Assembly: GCA_937951345.1 (NCBI GenBank)
Contig: CALFCF010000004.1
Span: 1 to 64,000 of the forward strand
DNA: 64,000 bases
From: an uncultured Granulosicoccaceae bacterium
GTDB taxonomy: Bacteria > Pseudomonadota > Gammaproteobacteria > Granulosicoccales > Granulosicoccaceae
Reading direction: 5' to 3'
Positions within the stretch are counted from its first letter, which is position 1; the number at the start of each line of letters is the position of its first letter. A model generated the notes under the pieces. It worked only from the letters and a program-made list of their open reading frames with translations, was not told the DNA's origin and ran no database searches. Position numbers and translations under genes: made by a program. Below are positions 37,318 through 48,073 of this stretch, one piece after another.

Positions 37318-37836
37318 CTAGAATGACGCGGTATCCTGAAACAGACCAACACGAAGATCACTTGCCGTGTAAATTTCACGACCATCTACCTGCATTGAGC
37401 CATCTGCAATACCCATGACTAACTTGCGTTCAATAAGACGCTTTATCTCGAGGTGATAAGTAACCAGGCTGGCACCCGGTAACACCTGACCAAAAAACTT
37501 GACCTCGCCTGAACCAAGCGCGCGACCGCGGCCCGGATTACCTTTCCAGCCAAGAAAAAAACCGACAAGCTGCCACATAGCATCCAGTCCAAGGCAGCCA
37601 GGCATGACCGGATCTCCCTTAAAGTGGCAATCAAAAAACCAAAGGTCCGGTTTAATGTCGAGTTCTGCGCGAATCTCGCCCTTTTCGAAGCTACCACCGT
37701 CGGCCGTAATCAGCGTGATGCGATCAAACATCAACATGTTCGGCGATGGCAATCGGGCATTGCCAGGCCCGAACAATCCACCGTTGGCGCAATCGATAAG
37801 TTCCTCGTAATTAAATGAATTTTTATCGGTCAGCAT
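37318..37836 (-). CDS. fabA: 3-hydroxydecanoyl-ACP dehydratase/isomerase
   Basis: FabA dehydrates 3-hydroxydecanoyl-ACP and isomerises the product to the cis-3 form. The 172-residue hotdog-fold protein has the active-site His71 in '[19 protein letters not shown]' and Asp85. Length is exactly that of the family. It is upstream of fabB in the same direction. Confidence 0.97.
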   Translation of the reverse strand: MLTDKNSFNYEELIDCANGGLFGPGNARLPSPNMLMFDRITLITADGGSFEKGEIRAELDIKPDLWFFDCHFKGDPVMPGCLGLDAMWQLVGFFLGWKGNPGRGRALGSGEVKFFGQVLPGASLVTYHLEIKRLIERKLVMGIADGSMQVDGREIYTASDLRVGLFQDTASF

Positions 37837-37979
37837 GGCGGGTTTCTATCAGAAGGACGCAAATACTAACCGGTTTCCCAACCACATTGCCACCACAGGT
37901 GCCGCTCCCGACAAACGAAATTATCAGTATTCACGTGAAAAGTTCGCCTGGCGGTAATTTTCTGTGTCATCGACAATTG

Positions 37980-39155
37980 CTAGACCGCCTCGAAAAATGC
38001 GGACAGACCGAGTCCGCCCCCGATACCCAGCATCGCCAAACCGCTCTGATCCGGCTGAAGCTGGTGGAATAAACGTGTCACTAGAATGGCGCCCGAAGCG
38101 CCGAACGGGTGACCAAGCGCGATAGCTCCGCCGCGACGATTCAATCTCTCGTGATCGATTGCCAGTGCCTGCGTACAGGCCAGCACCTGAGCGGCAAATG
38201 CTTCATTGAATTCAATGCTGTGAACTGAATCCATCCGCAGGCCCGGGTTACGTGCCATCAGTTTTCGCGTCGATGCGATCGGACCGGTACCAAGCAAACC
38301 GGGTTCAACACCGGCGGCACAGGCGTCTATAAACCGCAGGCATGTTTTTACGGTAAATTGTGGCAGTAGCGATTCACTGACTACCAGACAGACTGCTGCT
38401 CCATCATTCAACGGACAGGCATTACCCGCTGTCACGGTCCCGGCCGTGTCAAACACTGGCGGTAACGACGCCAATACATCAAGAGAACAATCCGGTCGCA
38501 CACACTCATCGACTGCAACAGTTACATTACCGATAAACTCATCGGTGACATGTGAGCGTCCAGATAGCGGAGGTTCCTGTGGTATTGCCAATCGCTCTTT
38601 TGACAACATTCCACCGGCTTCTGCAGCGGCAGCTTTGATATGGCTGCCATGCGCAAATCTATCCTGTTGCACACGGCTGATGCCATAGGCATGCGCAACA
38701 TTTTCAGCAGCGATACCCATGTCAGGATCATCCATCCAGTCCGGGGTAAATGCGGCCCTTTCATAGAACTCCCCGGTTTTAAAGTGTGCCCTTCGTGGGG
38801 CCGTGCTGACACTCTCAACACCACCGGCAAGTACACAGTCAGCCGCGCCACTTTGCACCAGACGCGCTGCGTACTGGATCGATTCAAGCCCACCGCCGCA
38901 TTGCCGGTCGACGGTTACACCCGGCACACCGACAGGCAATCCTGCTTCCAGCAGCGCGACGCGCGCCGGATTGCCACCCGGACCCGCTGCGTTGCCTAAA
39001 ACAACCTCATCGATAACATCCGGATCAAGGTTGTTGCGCATAACCAATTCACGAATCAACGCAGCCGCAAGATGATGCGCCTGCCAGTTCGCCAATGCAC
39101 CATTTCGTTTCGCGACTGGTGTTCGTAACGCGTCGATAATAAAGGCACTGTTCAT
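37980..39155 (-). CDS. Thiolase-family protein lacking the second active-site cysteine
   Basis: A 391-residue thiolase homologue starting 'MNSAFIIDALRTPVAKRNG'. The nucleophile Cys86 is in 'DRQCGGGLESIQYAARLV', and the catalytic His motif 'GGAIALGHPFGASGA' is present near residue 340-354. In the last motif, where biosynthetic and degradative thiolases carry Cys-Ile-Gly-Gly-Gly, this protein has 'MLGIGGGLG' with Gly377 at the Cys position; the codon is clearly GGT. The reaction may therefore be altered. Its ATG overlaps the acyl-CoA ligase stop as ATGA, so the two are coupled. An upstream in-frame start was rejected for this reason. Confidence 0.9.
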   Translation of the reverse strand: MNSAFIIDALRTPVAKRNGALANWQAHHLAAALIRELVMRNNLDPDVIDEVVLGNAAGPGGNPARVALLEAGLPVGVPGVTVDRQCGGGLESIQYAARLVQSGAADCVLAGGVESVSTAPRRAHFKTGEFYERAAFTPDWMDDPDMGIAAENVAHAYGISRVQQDRFAHGSHIKAAAAEAGGMLSKERLAIPQEPPLSGRSHVTDEFIGNVTVAVDECVRPDCSLDVLASLPPVFDTAGTVTAGNACPLNDGAAVCLVVSESLLPQFTVKTCLRFIDACAAGVEPGLLGTGPIASTRKLMARNPGLRMDSVHSIEFNEAFAAQVLACTQALAIDHERLNRRGGAIALGHPFGASGAILVTRLFHQLQPDQSGLAMLGIGGGLGLSAFFEAV

Positions 39156-40933
39156 CAGGAATCGGCGTCGTACACAACAAGCCACCTGTCGGCAGGAAGT
39201 GAGTCGTGTCGGGATTGAGCAGAAGGCCCGGTCGGTTGATTGTTTGTTTTCACACAAAGGCTGTCAGTCAGATCTGCAGCCAACTGTTGGTAGGCGACTT
39301 TTCCACTCCGGGTCATAGGCAACGTTTCAGACAGAACCACAAGCCTAGGCACTTCATGGCGCTGCAAATTTGACCGGCAGTAAGACAGCAATAGGTTTAT
39401 TTGATGGTTATCCCTTAAACCTGCGATATCCGAACCTTGCAGGACCAGACAAACCCTCTGGCCCCAGAAGTCATCATCAAAACCAACAGCCACGCAATTC
39501 TCTACTGTCAACTCGCACTTGCTGCATAGAAAATAGTCAGCTGCAACCCGCTCAACACGTGACGGGAAAACTTTCAGTCCACCACAATTAAACATCCGGT
39601 CTTCACGATCAACCAGAAAAAGAAAACCTGATTCATCAAAATAACCACGATCACCCACAGTGGAATAGCCTTCGGGCCCGGTGATCATTCGAAGCCCTAA
39701 CTGCCCCTGCTGCTGTTGCAGGTAACCACTGGACAGCATCGCGCCAGCTACTTCAATCACGCCGATATTGTTGTGATCCGGCAGCAACCGAACCGCCACT
39801 CTTTTGCAGACTCGCCCAACAGAATCAGACGGTGGATTCTCCTCTGAGTGCCTGACAGAAACAAAACTGAGTTCTGACGCACCATAGTATTCACTGAGCT
39901 GGAACTGCGGAAAACACTCACTAAAACGCGTCTGTTGACTGATTGCGAGCTTTGCGCCAGCGGTGATGACGCGACAACTTCCACTGCCTGACGTTCTATC
40001 GGAGACAGTGCTACTGCCATCACGAAAGCCAGATTCCTGCACCACGTCTAAAATACCAACGAGCATACTTGGCACAAGCACCACCGCGGTCAATCGATGA
40101 CTGCGTGTATTCGCGCGCAACATGAACTCACAACAGGTGTGCGCATCGAAACTTTCCTGCGAGACGAACGTAGCGCCGTGGTGGAACGTCTCGGCCAACG
40201 CGAAAAAACTCAATCCATGCGACAACGGACCGGGTGCCAGGATGACACTTTTACTGTCGGTTCCGAATTCTGCGGCTGCTACATCAAACGATGCAAGCCA
40301 GGACTCCGCGGTTCGCGCGAAAGCTTTCGGCTTACCACTCGTGCCGGATGTAAATCCGCTGAGAAAGAGATTAGCATCCGGTGTTGTTTGACGGCCTTCA
40401 GGATTGAGTATTGAGCGTGCGCAGACTAAATGTTCAGCGCTGGAAAATGTTTTCTCGCTTTGCAACGTCTCGCCTGTGCTGAAGCAGAAATCTTCACGAC
40501 ACATGAGACTTCCTGGCTCGGTGTGTTCAATCAGAATGTCAGGCAATGTGTTATCGAGAGCATGCTGTACCTCACTGTCTGACCAGGTCGGATCCATCAA
40601 TATAAACAGGCAGTTGTTTTGTACAGATGTCAGATACCAGACTGCTAATTCAAAACAATTTCTCAATCGACAGGCAATACGAAGCGACTCGCAGGCCAAC
40701 CCGTGTTTTACCGACTGTGCCTGCAACCAGGCGCTTGCCTTCTGTTCAGCTTCAGCCAGATCCTGGTAGGAATACACCAAGCCGTCGATCACAAAAGCTG
40801 TTTTGTCCGGATTGCGCCTGGATGCGTTGATGTAACCGTCTATCAGACGGTTAAATGTTTGACCGGTGCCGAGTGCATTCGATTCAGATGCACCGGGGAA
40901 GGCATCATCAATCACTCGGTGATTTCCCGTCAT
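39155..40933 (-). CDS. AMP-forming acyl-CoA ligase
   Basis: An adenylate-forming enzyme of 592 residues. Motifs in order: the phosphate loop 'SGFTSGTSGKPKAFARTAESW' is split over about 198-218, 'LSEYYGASELSFVSVR', 'GYSTVGDRGYFDESGFLFLVD', 'REDRMFNCGGLKVFPSRVE' and the C-terminal Lys in 'TRSGKVAYQQL'. It should activate a carboxylic acid to its CoA thioester; the chain is unknown. The frame is open to 41026, overlapping tag by 65 bases; ATG 40933, just after the tag stop, is preferred. It is coupled to the thiolase gene behind it. Confidence 0.88.
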   Translation of the reverse strand: MTGNHRVIDDAFPGASESNALGTGQTFNRLIDGYINASRRNPDKTAFVIDGLVYSYQDLAEAEQKASAWLQAQSVKHGLACESLRIACRLRNCFELAVWYLTSVQNNCLFILMDPTWSDSEVQHALDNTLPDILIEHTEPGSLMCREDFCFSTGETLQSEKTFSSAEHLVCARSILNPEGRQTTPDANLFLSGFTSGTSGKPKAFARTAESWLASFDVAAAEFGTDSKSVILAPGPLSHGLSFFALAETFHHGATFVSQESFDAHTCCEFMLRANTRSHRLTAVVLVPSMLVGILDVVQESGFRDGSSTVSDRTSGSGSCRVITAGAKLAISQQTRFSECFPQFQLSEYYGASELSFVSVRHSEENPPSDSVGRVCKRVAVRLLPDHNNIGVIEVAGAMLSSGYLQQQQGQLGLRMITGPEGYSTVGDRGYFDESGFLFLVDREDRMFNCGGLKVFPSRVERVAADYFLCSKCELTVENCVAVGFDDDFWGQRVCLVLQGSDIAGLRDNHQINLLLSYCRSNLQRHEVPRLVVLSETLPMTRSGKVAYQQLAADLTDSLCVKTNNQPTGPSAQSRHDSLPADRWLVVYDADS

Positions 40934-40961
40934 AACCCGGCTGTTACTACAATCGAGTGCA

Positions 40962-41576
40962 TTACCCACGCCCTGGCCAGCTGCCGGGCATATATTTTGT
41001 GGTACCGAGCTTTTTACAGGCAGCATGCTGATTACAGGTCAGCAAATGATCATTCACCATACCGGCGGCTTGCATAAACGCGTAGCAAATTGTTGGACCG
41101 CAAAACTTGAAGCCTCGCTTTTTTAATGCCTTGCTCATAGCATCAGACTCCGATGTTTTGGACGGGATTGATTTTAATGTGCGCACATTGTTCTGCTGAG
41201 GACGGTAGTCTACAAAAGACCATAAAAACTGAGCGAAATTTTCACCGTCTTTTTGCATGGCTTTGACGCATTTGGCATTTGAGATCAACGCTTCGATTTT
41301 ACCGCGATGCCTTACAATACCGGGATCCTGCAAACAGCGTTCTACACTGGCAGGTCGCATGCGACTAACCCGGTCGATATCAAAATCAAAAAACAGCTTA
41401 CGGTAATTCTCCCGTTTTCGAAGAATCGTGATCCAGCTTAAACCGGCCTGTGCTCCCTCAAGCGACAGCAGCTCAAACAATGTTTCTGAGTCGTAGCAGG
41501 GACGCCCCCATTCATCGTCGTGATAGTCAATATAGAGCTGTTCACCCAGACACCAACCACAGCGCTTATCGCTCAT
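40962..41576 (-). CDS. tag: DNA-3-methyladenine glycosylase I
   Basis: Tag removes 3-methyladenine from alkylated DNA. The 204-residue protein begins 'MSDKRCGWCLGEQLYIDYHDDEWGRP' (read across residues 1-26) with a zinc-ligand Cys and His, has 'FELLSLEGAQAGLSWITILRKRENYR' at about 33-58 and 'GFKFCGPTICYAFMQAAGMVNDH' with the second metal ligands near the end. Length and motifs are normal. It is the first gene before the acyl-CoA ligase/thiolase pair. Confidence 0.95.
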   Translation of the reverse strand: MSDKRCGWCLGEQLYIDYHDDEWGRPCYDSETLFELLSLEGAQAGLSWITILRKRENYRKLFFDFDIDRVSRMRPASVERCLQDPGIVRHRGKIEALISNAKCVKAMQKDGENFAQFLWSFVDYRPQQNNVRTLKSIPSKTSESDAMSKALKKRGFKFCGPTICYAFMQAAGMVNDHLLTCNQHAACKKLGTTKYMPGSWPGRG

Positions 41577-41719
41577 ACACAGCAGCCCTCAAGACAACGC
41601 AAAAGGGGGTATTGTCGCTGTTTCAGACGCAGAAAGTCGAGTTGTTACAAGGAAATTTTTCGAGCGACGCAACAGTCGCTAACAACAGTGAAAGAACGCT
41701 TAAAAACAGCGTATTTAGA

Positions 41720-43915
41720 TCAGGATGCCCGTTTCAGCGGTAGGACATCGTCATCCTGCGCTGCGATATCTTCGTTTGAGTCAGCATTTTGCGGCTGCAC
41801 GCCGTGCGGCCATTTCTCCAGCCACGCGATGTAGTCTTTCATCGTCATCGGCCTACTGACATAGTAGCCTTGTGCGAGATCACAGCCGTTTCTTGCCAGA
41901 AAGTGCAATTGATCTTCGTCTTCCACACCTTCCGCAACGATCTTCATATTGAAATGCTGACCAAGGCCGATTACCGCCTCGACGATAGCCATATCATCAT
42001 TGTCACTGGATACGTCGGTTATAAAGGCTCTGTCGATTTTCAGTGTGTCTACCGGGAATCGCTTTAGGTAGGCCAGTGAAGAGTATCCGGTACCAAAATC
42101 GTCGATCGCAAGCCGCATACCGAAACGACTTAGTTCATGCAACGAGTGAATAACATCTTCAGGATCATGCATCACTGCACTTTCTGTTATCTCAAGTTCC
42201 AGTAGTTCCGGTGCAAGATTGCTATCGCGAAGCGCTTTGCTAACCATTGGCAACAAATTGCCATCAGTAAACTGAACGGTTGATATATTGACCGCTACTT
42301 GCAAGCCCTCGAAGCCTATCTGCTGCAACATGTGCGTCTGACGACAAGCTGTGCGCAAAATCCACTCGCCGATTTCAATTATTAAACCGGCTTCTTCAGC
42401 GACAGGTACAAAGATCTCAGGTGAGATTTTGCCATCCGTTGGATGATGCCATCTAACCAACGCTTCAGCACCGGTTACCTGTCGGGTAACCGCGTTTATT
42501 TTAGGCTGGTAGTAAACCTCAAACTCGTTGTTCTCCAATGCAGTCTTAAGATTCTGTTCGATACGTATTCTTTCTGTTAGACGCTGACGCATCGAATCAT
42601 TGAAAATCTGATACTGAGCCTTTCCATTTGTCTTGGCTTCCTGTAGCGCAACAAACGCGTTGTTAACTATTTCCTCGCATGCCAATTCTTCGTCATTTTT
42701 ATTGCTGACATCATTAGGAAAAAACGACATACCAACCGACACGGTCACTTTCAAACTGTATCCACGGTATTCGAATGGCGCACCGATCTCGGCCATTATG
42801 CGCTCGGCAACCATTTTCAAATCATCATGAGAGTTGACATCTTTCTGAATGATGACAAATTCATCTCCATCGAGACGCGCAACCATGTCGATATTTCTTA
42901 CCATTGTTTGTAGGCGAGATGCGATCTCTACAACCATTTTGTCACCGATCATATGGCCATACTGATCGTTGAAGAATTTAAAGTTATCCAGATCAATCAG
43001 AATCATCGCTAATTTCTCGTCACGGGCGAATGATTCTGCGACGGTTGTTTTAAGGCATGACTCGAACATCAGACGGTTGCCAAGGTGAGTCAGCGGATCG
43101 TGGTGTGCTGCGTACTCCAGGTATTGTTGCTTAACCTTGACTTGTCTTGCCGCTTTTTTCTGCTCATCAATCAAACCATTGAATTCTTCTGAAACCAGAT
43201 TCATTTCTGGAAGACTATCCTGAGTCAAGGCAACCTGCATTTTCGCACCGCTGCTGCGCGTCGCGCGAATTGACTCAAGCGTCTTGTTTATTGGAGCTAC
43301 AAAAAAGCGTTTTGCAAGGAAAGAAACCGCAAACGCTACCAATAGACTACTTATAAGAATATAAAGGAATTGACGAAGTGCGAGTGCTCGATTAGCTGCA
43401 ACCTGATCAGATACATCTAACCGCACCAATGCAGTGAGTTGTTGGCCACCTTCGCCTAACAACCAACGCGACAAACCGATGTTTTCATTCCGTTCTACAA
43501 ATCGTGCAACCGAACCGTCCATCTTGAGGTCTGGGAGCGGTTGAGTGTATTGAGGTGCGTCGCCAGATGCAGACACCATCCGCATGGTGTCGCCCGATGT
43601 AAGCAAGGTGATACCGATCAGACCCGGGCTCAATGGAACGTTGGTTACCGCAGAGTTATATTTATCTAGCCAGCTACTGACACGTTCAAATTCAGCCTTG
43701 TCAACCTGTCGAAGCAGACGTTGCTCATTACCCCAAAGGATGGGCAGAACAAAGGCACTCTGGACAATAATCAGGACGAGCGCGACCGACAACGCAAGAC
43801 GAGTTGCACTGTGCGACTTCCACTGAAAACTTATTGAATTCCTGATTTTCGAAATAAACAACAAGGCTTCTGCCCCGATTGATGATGAACAGGCGTCAAA
43901 CTGCCTGCCCACCAA
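41720..43915 (-). CDS. Membrane-bound GGDEF/EAL cyclic-di-GMP protein
   Basis: A 731-residue signalling protein. Two membrane segments (about 40-60 and 180-200) enclose a periplasmic sensor region, followed by a HAMP-like linker. The GGDEF domain reads Asp-Gly-Asp-Glu-Phe in place of Gly-Gly-Asp-Glu-Phe, a variant sometimes still active. The EAL domain is complete: 'EALVRWHHP', 'LELEITESAVMHDP', 'IDDFGTGYSSLAYLKRFP', 'LKIDRAFI' and 'AEGVED'. It is therefore most likely a phosphodiesterase, with GGDEF activity uncertain. The N-terminus is doubtful: the frame begins with TTG 43915 next to GTG 43912 behind AGGA. Confidence 0.9.
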   Translation of the reverse strand: MVGRQFDACSSSIGAEALLFISKIRNSISFQWKSHSATRLALSVALVLIIVQSAFVLPILWGNEQRLLRQVDKAEFERVSSWLDKYNSAVTNVPLSPGLIGITLLTSGDTMRMVSASGDAPQYTQPLPDLKMDGSVARFVERNENIGLSRWLLGEGGQQLTALVRLDVSDQVAANRALALRQFLYILISSLLVAFAVSFLAKRFFVAPINKTLESIRATRSSGAKMQVALTQDSLPEMNLVSEEFNGLIDEQKKAARQVKVKQQYLEYAAHHDPLTHLGNRLMFESCLKTTVAESFARDEKLAMILIDLDNFKFFNDQYGHMIGDKMVVEIASRLQTMVRNIDMVARLDGDEFVIIQKDVNSHDDLKMVAERIMAEIGAPFEYRGYSLKVTVSVGMSFFPNDVSNKNDEELACEEIVNNAFVALQEAKTNGKAQYQIFNDSMRQRLTERIRIEQNLKTALENNEFEVYYQPKINAVTRQVTGAEALVRWHHPTDGKISPEIFVPVAEEAGLIIEIGEWILRTACRQTHMLQQIGFEGLQVAVNISTVQFTDGNLLPMVSKALRDSNLAPELLELEITESAVMHDPEDVIHSLHELSRFGMRLAIDDFGTGYSSLAYLKRFPVDTLKIDRAFITDVSSDNDDMAIVEAVIGLGQHFNMKIVAEGVEDEDQLHFLARNGCDLAQGYYVSRPMTMKDYIAWLEKWPHGVQPQNADSNEDIAAQDDDVLPLKRAS

Positions 43916-44194
43916 GTCCTGTGAGATTTATTTGTTCTTCACAACATTTGTAACGGCAGTAAAGTGGATTACTAAAACAAATATAAGTGCTTCAGAAAAA
44001 ACCTATACCTGTATCTATCTTATTGTTTTTATTGATTTATTTCGTTTTGTAAAAGATCAGAAACGATTACGGCGGATGTTGTTGTCAAGGCAAACTGCCA
44101 AGCTGCCCGGGAATCGCAAACCAAAGAAACGCCAGCGGAAGCATTGTGCAATGGGAAGGACTGTCGGGATCTGGTGATCGAACGGTAAGGACAC
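43916..44194. other. Intergenic region between groEL and the GGDEF/EAL gene
   Basis: About 280 bases follow the groEL terminator. They are AT-rich near 43960-44060 and presumably hold the promoter of the GGDEF/EAL gene; no boxes are clear and no gene is seen. Confidence 0.4.
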
Positions 44195-44218
44195 AAAAAA
44201 GCCCGGCTTTTGCCGGGC
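44195..44218 (-). terminator. Intrinsic terminator of groES-groEL
   Basis: GCCCGGC and GCCGGGC (44201-44207, 44212-44218) form a GC-rich stem with a TTTT loop. On the minus strand it is followed by six T residues. It lies 74 bases downstream of the groEL stop, the textbook position and shape. Confidence 0.9.
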
Positions 44219-44291
44219 TTTTCGGTACTTATAATGCGCTTACCCGACTTTGATGCATAGGCTGGGTAAGTCGTACAACTATGAAACGGCC

Positions 44292-45944
<1,653 letters not shown>

Positions 45945-45984
45945 TTAAATTTTAAGTGTGATTAAGTGACTGGTGCGCACTGGT

Positions 45985-46272
45985 TTAATCCAGAACACCC
46001 ATGATGTCGTCTTCACGCATCACCAGCAGATCTTCACCATCTATCTTGATTTCGGTGCCGGAATATTTACCGAATAGAACCTGATCACCTGCTTTCACAT
46101 CCAGCGGACGCACATCACCGTTATCCGCAACCTTGCCGTTGCCAACTGAGACAACCTGGCCTCGCATGGGCTTTTCGGTGGCAGAATCAGGGATAACAAT
46201 GCCCCCGGCACTGGTGGTTTCTTCTTCCATTCGCTTGACGACCACACGATCGTGCAACGGACGTATTTTCAT
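45985..46272 (-). CDS. groS: Co-chaperonin GroES (10 kDa)
   Basis: GroES caps GroEL. The 95-residue protein begins '[18 protein letters not shown]', with the mobile loop '[20 protein letters not shown]' and the end '[15 protein letters not shown]'. The frame is open further upstream to 46332, but that start would fall inside the CIRCE operator and is wrong; ATG 46272 is preceded by AGGAGAAG. Transcription is probably from the promoter at 46352-46379 under HrcA control. Confidence 0.98.
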   Translation of the reverse strand: MKIRPLHDRVVVKRMEEETTSAGGIVIPDSATEKPMRGQVVSVGNGKVADNGDVRPLDVKAGDQVLFGKYSGTEIKIDGEDLLVMREDDIMGVLD

Positions 46273-46325
46273 AACTTCACTTCTCCTGCGATGAGGTAAA
46301 TGAGGGAAATTGAGGATGAATGCTG

Positions 46326-46352
46326 TTAGCACTCACCTCGAACGAGTGCTAA
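46326..46352 (-). promoter_or_regulatory. Perfect CIRCE operator (HrcA binding site)
   Basis: On the minus strand the sequence reads TTAGCACTC, nine bases, GAGTGCTAA, with no deviation from the consensus inverted repeat bound by the heat-shock repressor HrcA. It lies 54 bases upstream of groES and immediately after the -10 box, so HrcA binding would block initiation. HrcA itself is not encoded in the window. Confidence 0.95.
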
Positions 46353-46379
46353 TTCTAGCGTTGAAAATTGTAAAATCAA
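46352..46379 (-). promoter_or_regulatory. groES-groEL promoter, sigma-70 type
   Basis: On the minus strand TTGATT (46379-46374) and TAGAAT (46357-46352) are separated by 16 bases, a fair housekeeping promoter. The -10 box touches the CIRCE element. No sigma-32-like boxes are evident, which fits repressor rather than sigma-factor control. Confidence 0.7.
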
Positions 46380-46533
46380 GGGCAGGAAGCAGCGATCAGC
46401 GCAAAAAAACACCAATCCAAGGGCTGGAACCGACCGTCAGTGGCAAAAAAGCATTATTGATCAACGGGTGAGCGGTACTTTTAATGTGGTTGCGCAGGGC
46501 TCGTACCGGGTAGATGCGGAAATCGACTGCCCG

Positions 46534-47007
46534 CTAATCATCGTCGTGCCGCTGATAAGAACCTTCAATTACGTCGGATCGGGATTGCTTATGGGGCGTG
46601 CTCGTCCCGTCGGCAGCCCTGCGGGGGTCGACAACCGTAGCACCACCCACGGCAAATGCGACGGAACGCGCAGCGATGCGGCGCGCCAGCCACTGCCGGG
46701 TCAATGGGAACAGACAGAACAGACCGAAAGCATCTGTGACGAATCCGGGTGTCAGTAACAGTACACCACCGACGACCAGAAGCATGCCCTCCATCATTTG
46801 CTCGGCCGGCAATTGCCCGGAGGCAAGCCGGTTACGCGCTTTATTTAGCGTCGACAGACCTTGTTGGCGCAGTAAAAACGTACCCAGCAACGCCGTTGCG
46901 ATAATAATGGCGAGCGTTGGCAGCAGGCCCAAAGCTCCTCCGACCTTAATCAAAACCGCGATCTCGATGATCGGCATCGCAATAAATAAAACCAATACGA
47001 TTGGCAA
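46534..47007 (-). CDS. fxsA: FxsA family membrane protein
   Basis: A 157-residue protein with the FxsA pattern: 'MPIVLVLFIAMPIIEIAVLI', a 'GLLPTLAIIIATALLGTFLLR' segment at about 32-52, the connecting 'QGLSTLNKARNRLASGQLP', and a third segment 'LLVVGGVLLLTPGFVTDAFGL'. FxsA in E. coli relieves phage F-exclusion; its normal job is unknown. It lies upstream of groES in the same direction, as in E. coli. Confidence 0.92.
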   Translation of the reverse strand: MPIVLVLFIAMPIIEIAVLIKVGGALGLLPTLAIIIATALLGTFLLRQQGLSTLNKARNRLASGQLPAEQMMEGMLLVVGGVLLLTPGFVTDAFGLFCLFPLTRQWLARRIAARSVAFAVGGATVVDPRRAADGTSTPHKQSRSDVIEGSYQRHDDD

Positions 47008-48073
47008 AAGTATCTCCAGACTGTCTGTTTAACCGGCGAACCGCAATTAGATTCCACCCGAAAAGGCATGTTCGCAAGCCCCGGCAACCCCGTTTGCGAG
47101 ATCACACTGGTTTATATGCAGGCTAAATCTTCGCGTTACAAGTTACGGAAGTTGCGGAAATTCCGGATTCAGACTTCCGCGACAAACTCATCCGATGTGG
47201 CGGCATTGCCATCTACTGTAATTTGCTTCAAAGACTGTTCTCGAGATCAGGGTATAATTTTACTACTTTTTTGCTGGATCAAACTCTGAATACCGGGAAC
47301 ATCGCAGATAGTTAGCCATGATCTGCGTCGGGTGATTATCCCGCAATAAAACGGGCTGGTGGCTCGTTTAGGCCTAGGGGTGAGCTGATATTCTCGGAAA
47401 TCTAATTACCTCAAGCGGCTGCCGGAGCGGTAACTCGCCTTTTTCAGGCAAATCAGTGTATTAATAGAATAAATGCAACAGTCTATGCAGTCACTTTGGA
47501 CACAAGCAATGGTACCCCTCTGAGCAGCTACTCACATTTATAAGTATGTGCGAGCCAAAAAACGCGCAATCTGACGTTAAAACACCCGGGTAGAAGGAAA
47601 AAGAAAGCATCACTGCAGTGGTAGGCAACGATCAGCCGGAAAGGCCGACTAGAGATTATTTCAGCCAGTTATATTATTGTTTTTGTTGACTTTAATTGGC
47701 CTCTTTTTTTCATGACGACAACGACCGCGTGGCGCACTGATAGTTCAGCACAATGAATTTTTCAGCATGCGCCTAACATATTTCGATTCTTTTTGGCCAC
47801 CAACCGAACTTAACAGCCGATTAGTGGCCGAACAAGGCAGAACATGTATAAAGTCGATTTTAAAAACGACTATAAAATTATAATTCAGCAGTGAGGGAAC
47901 GGCTTCCTCGGAGCACGCATCTACAAGCTTATTGCAACTACAAATTAAAGCTTGGGTTTCGGCGCTTTGGTTCAACTAATTTGCATCGATTTTAATGCTA
48001 CCCATTAATTCGAGACAAATTAGTTTGAAGCAAAGCCAAGCGTAGCGCGACGACAGGAAGCCACCTGATTATT
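47008..48073. other. 1.07-kb gene-poor region between fxsA and dsbD
   Basis: No protein gene is acceptable here. On the plus strand a TATAAT stands at 47253-47258, without a good -35. About 40-90 bases beyond it lie two small stems: CGCAGAT/ATCTGCG (near 47304-47328) and AACGGGC/GCTCGTT (near 47350-47369), the latter followed by only a short T-run. A small RNA is possible but weakly supported. The stretch 47670-47960 is AT-rich with no recognisable feature. Confidence 0.4.

Noticed and set aside
45985..46332. Longer GroES frame starting at 46332
   Set aside because: The start would lie inside the CIRCE operator; the ATG at 46272 gives the exact family N-terminus.
47253..47258. TATAAT as a definite promoter of a small RNA
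   Set aside because: No acceptable -35 box at 16-18 bases; kept only as a note in the intergenic entry.
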